Origin: Paenibacillus sp. S150
GTDB taxonomy: Bacteria; Bacillota; Bacilli; Paenibacillales; Paenibacillaceae
Length of the DNA stretch: 64,000 nt
Assembly: GCF_019352175.1 (NCBI RefSeq)
Contig: NZ_JACBYI010000007.1
Span: forward strand, 1-64,000
Direction: 5' to 3'
Position 1 is the stretch's first letter. Each line of letters begins with the position of its first letter. The notes under the pieces were generated by a model, which saw only the letters and a program-made list of their open reading frames with translations, did not search any database and was not told the origin of the DNA. Both the position numbers and the translations under genes were made by a program. Positions 63,675 through 64,000 of the stretch are shown piece by piece.

Positions 63675-64000
63675 GGTACCCCACCTTCCGGTATGAGAAC
63701 ATCGCTGCGCTGAGCATCACTAGACAGATGACAGACAGGACGAGCAGATTCGGCAGCAGCTGCGGCAGTTCAGCATGCAGCATCATACGGATTATCGCCT
63801 GCTGCGCCCAGTGATTAATGGTAGCCGCGCCGATAGTATTCACTAAGGAGTCGGGCAGCGGAGCCATCCCCCCGCTGAGAAACGTCATGCATACCGTGAT
63901 TACACTGATGACGCTGCTTGCGCTTGCTGCGGTTTTACTGAACAAGCAGATGACAATGGAGAGCATCATCGAGGCGATAATCATCAGCAGGCAGAACAGC
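63667..64000 (-). CDS. ABC-2 type permease, C-terminal part (cut by window edge)
   Basis: The last 110 or so residues of a second ABC-2 permease; the frame stays open to base 64000, so the start lies outside. It has helices (IIASMMLSIVICLFSKTAAS and ITVCMTFLSGGMAPLPDSLV) and the motif TINHWAQQAIIRMM typical of the class, then a last helix and the basic tail FSYRKVGYHE. It overlaps the next permease by 8 bases, so the two probably form one transporter. Confidence 0.85.
   Translation of the reverse strand, partial: LFCLLMIIASMMLSIVICLFSKTAASASSVISVITVCMTFLSGGMAPLPDSLVNTIGAATINHWAQQAIIRMMLHAELPQLLPNLLVLSVICLVMLSAAMFSYRKVGYHE

Overview
The window reads as chromosomal DNA of a Gram-positive Bacillales bacterium, most likely Paenibacillus or a close relative. 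This rests on the 5' end of a Bacillales-type 16S rRNA gene at the left edge, a pcrB-pcrA-ligA operon, strong AGGAGG-type ribosome binding sites, a tandem glycine riboswitch before a gcvT-gcvPA-gcvPB operon, and two-subunit glycine decarboxylase genes. Assignment is by recognition only; no search was run.

Layout. 1-0.7 kb: start of an rRNA operon (minus) with two candidate promoters. 0.7-3.6 kb: an Fsr-type MFS exporter and a cytochrome b/molybdopterin oxidoreductase fusion. 3.6-8.9 kb (minus): pcrB-pcrA-ligA. 9.0-9.9 kb: membrane-anchored GDPD-like phosphodiesterase. 10.0-34.7 kb: a large surface-glycan locus. 34.8-44.4 kb: galU, a U32 RlhA-like protein, a copper-amine-oxidase-N-domain protein, an HtrA-like protease, a small membrane protein and a ferredoxin nitrite/sulfite reductase. 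44.6-49.8 kb: uvrB-uvrA with a promoter and a LexA-like box. 50-51.6 kb: motA-motB family pair. 51.9-56.7 kb: glycine cleavage genes. 57-59.6 kb: ABC exporter. 59.9-61 kb: CPA2 antiporter. 61-61.9 kb: repeat-rich intergenic DNA. 61.9 kb to the end: rhamnose mutarotase and two ABC-2 permeases, the last cut by the window edge.

The glycan locus is the part that deserves attention. On the minus strand, from 30.25 kb downwards, genes run wzm, wzt (with a C-terminal cargo-binding domain), methyltransferase, kinase plus coiled coil, GT4, GT2, manC, GT2, a DUF6311-like membrane protein, a GtrB-like transferase, a decayed rmlA, rmlC, rmlB and rmlD; after a terminator follow two GT2 genes and a WsaP/WsfP-like initiating phosphosugar transferase. 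On the plus strand follow a 5'-truncated rmlA, a second rmlC and an O-antigen-ligase-like membrane protein with a TPR-like tail. The methyltransferase and kinase-coiled-coil genes overlap by 4 bases and lie in the same order as the domains of the Gram-negative chain terminator WbdD; they overlap wzt in turn. My inference is an ABC-exported polymer whose length is set by capping and a coiled-coil ruler, probably an S-layer or cell-wall glycan. The AT-rich stretch of about 17-30.5 kb, flanked by two different broken rmlA copies and two rmlC copies, looks like a horizontally replaced serotype-like cassette. dTDP-rhamnose synthesis would need an intact rmlA from elsewhere in the genome.
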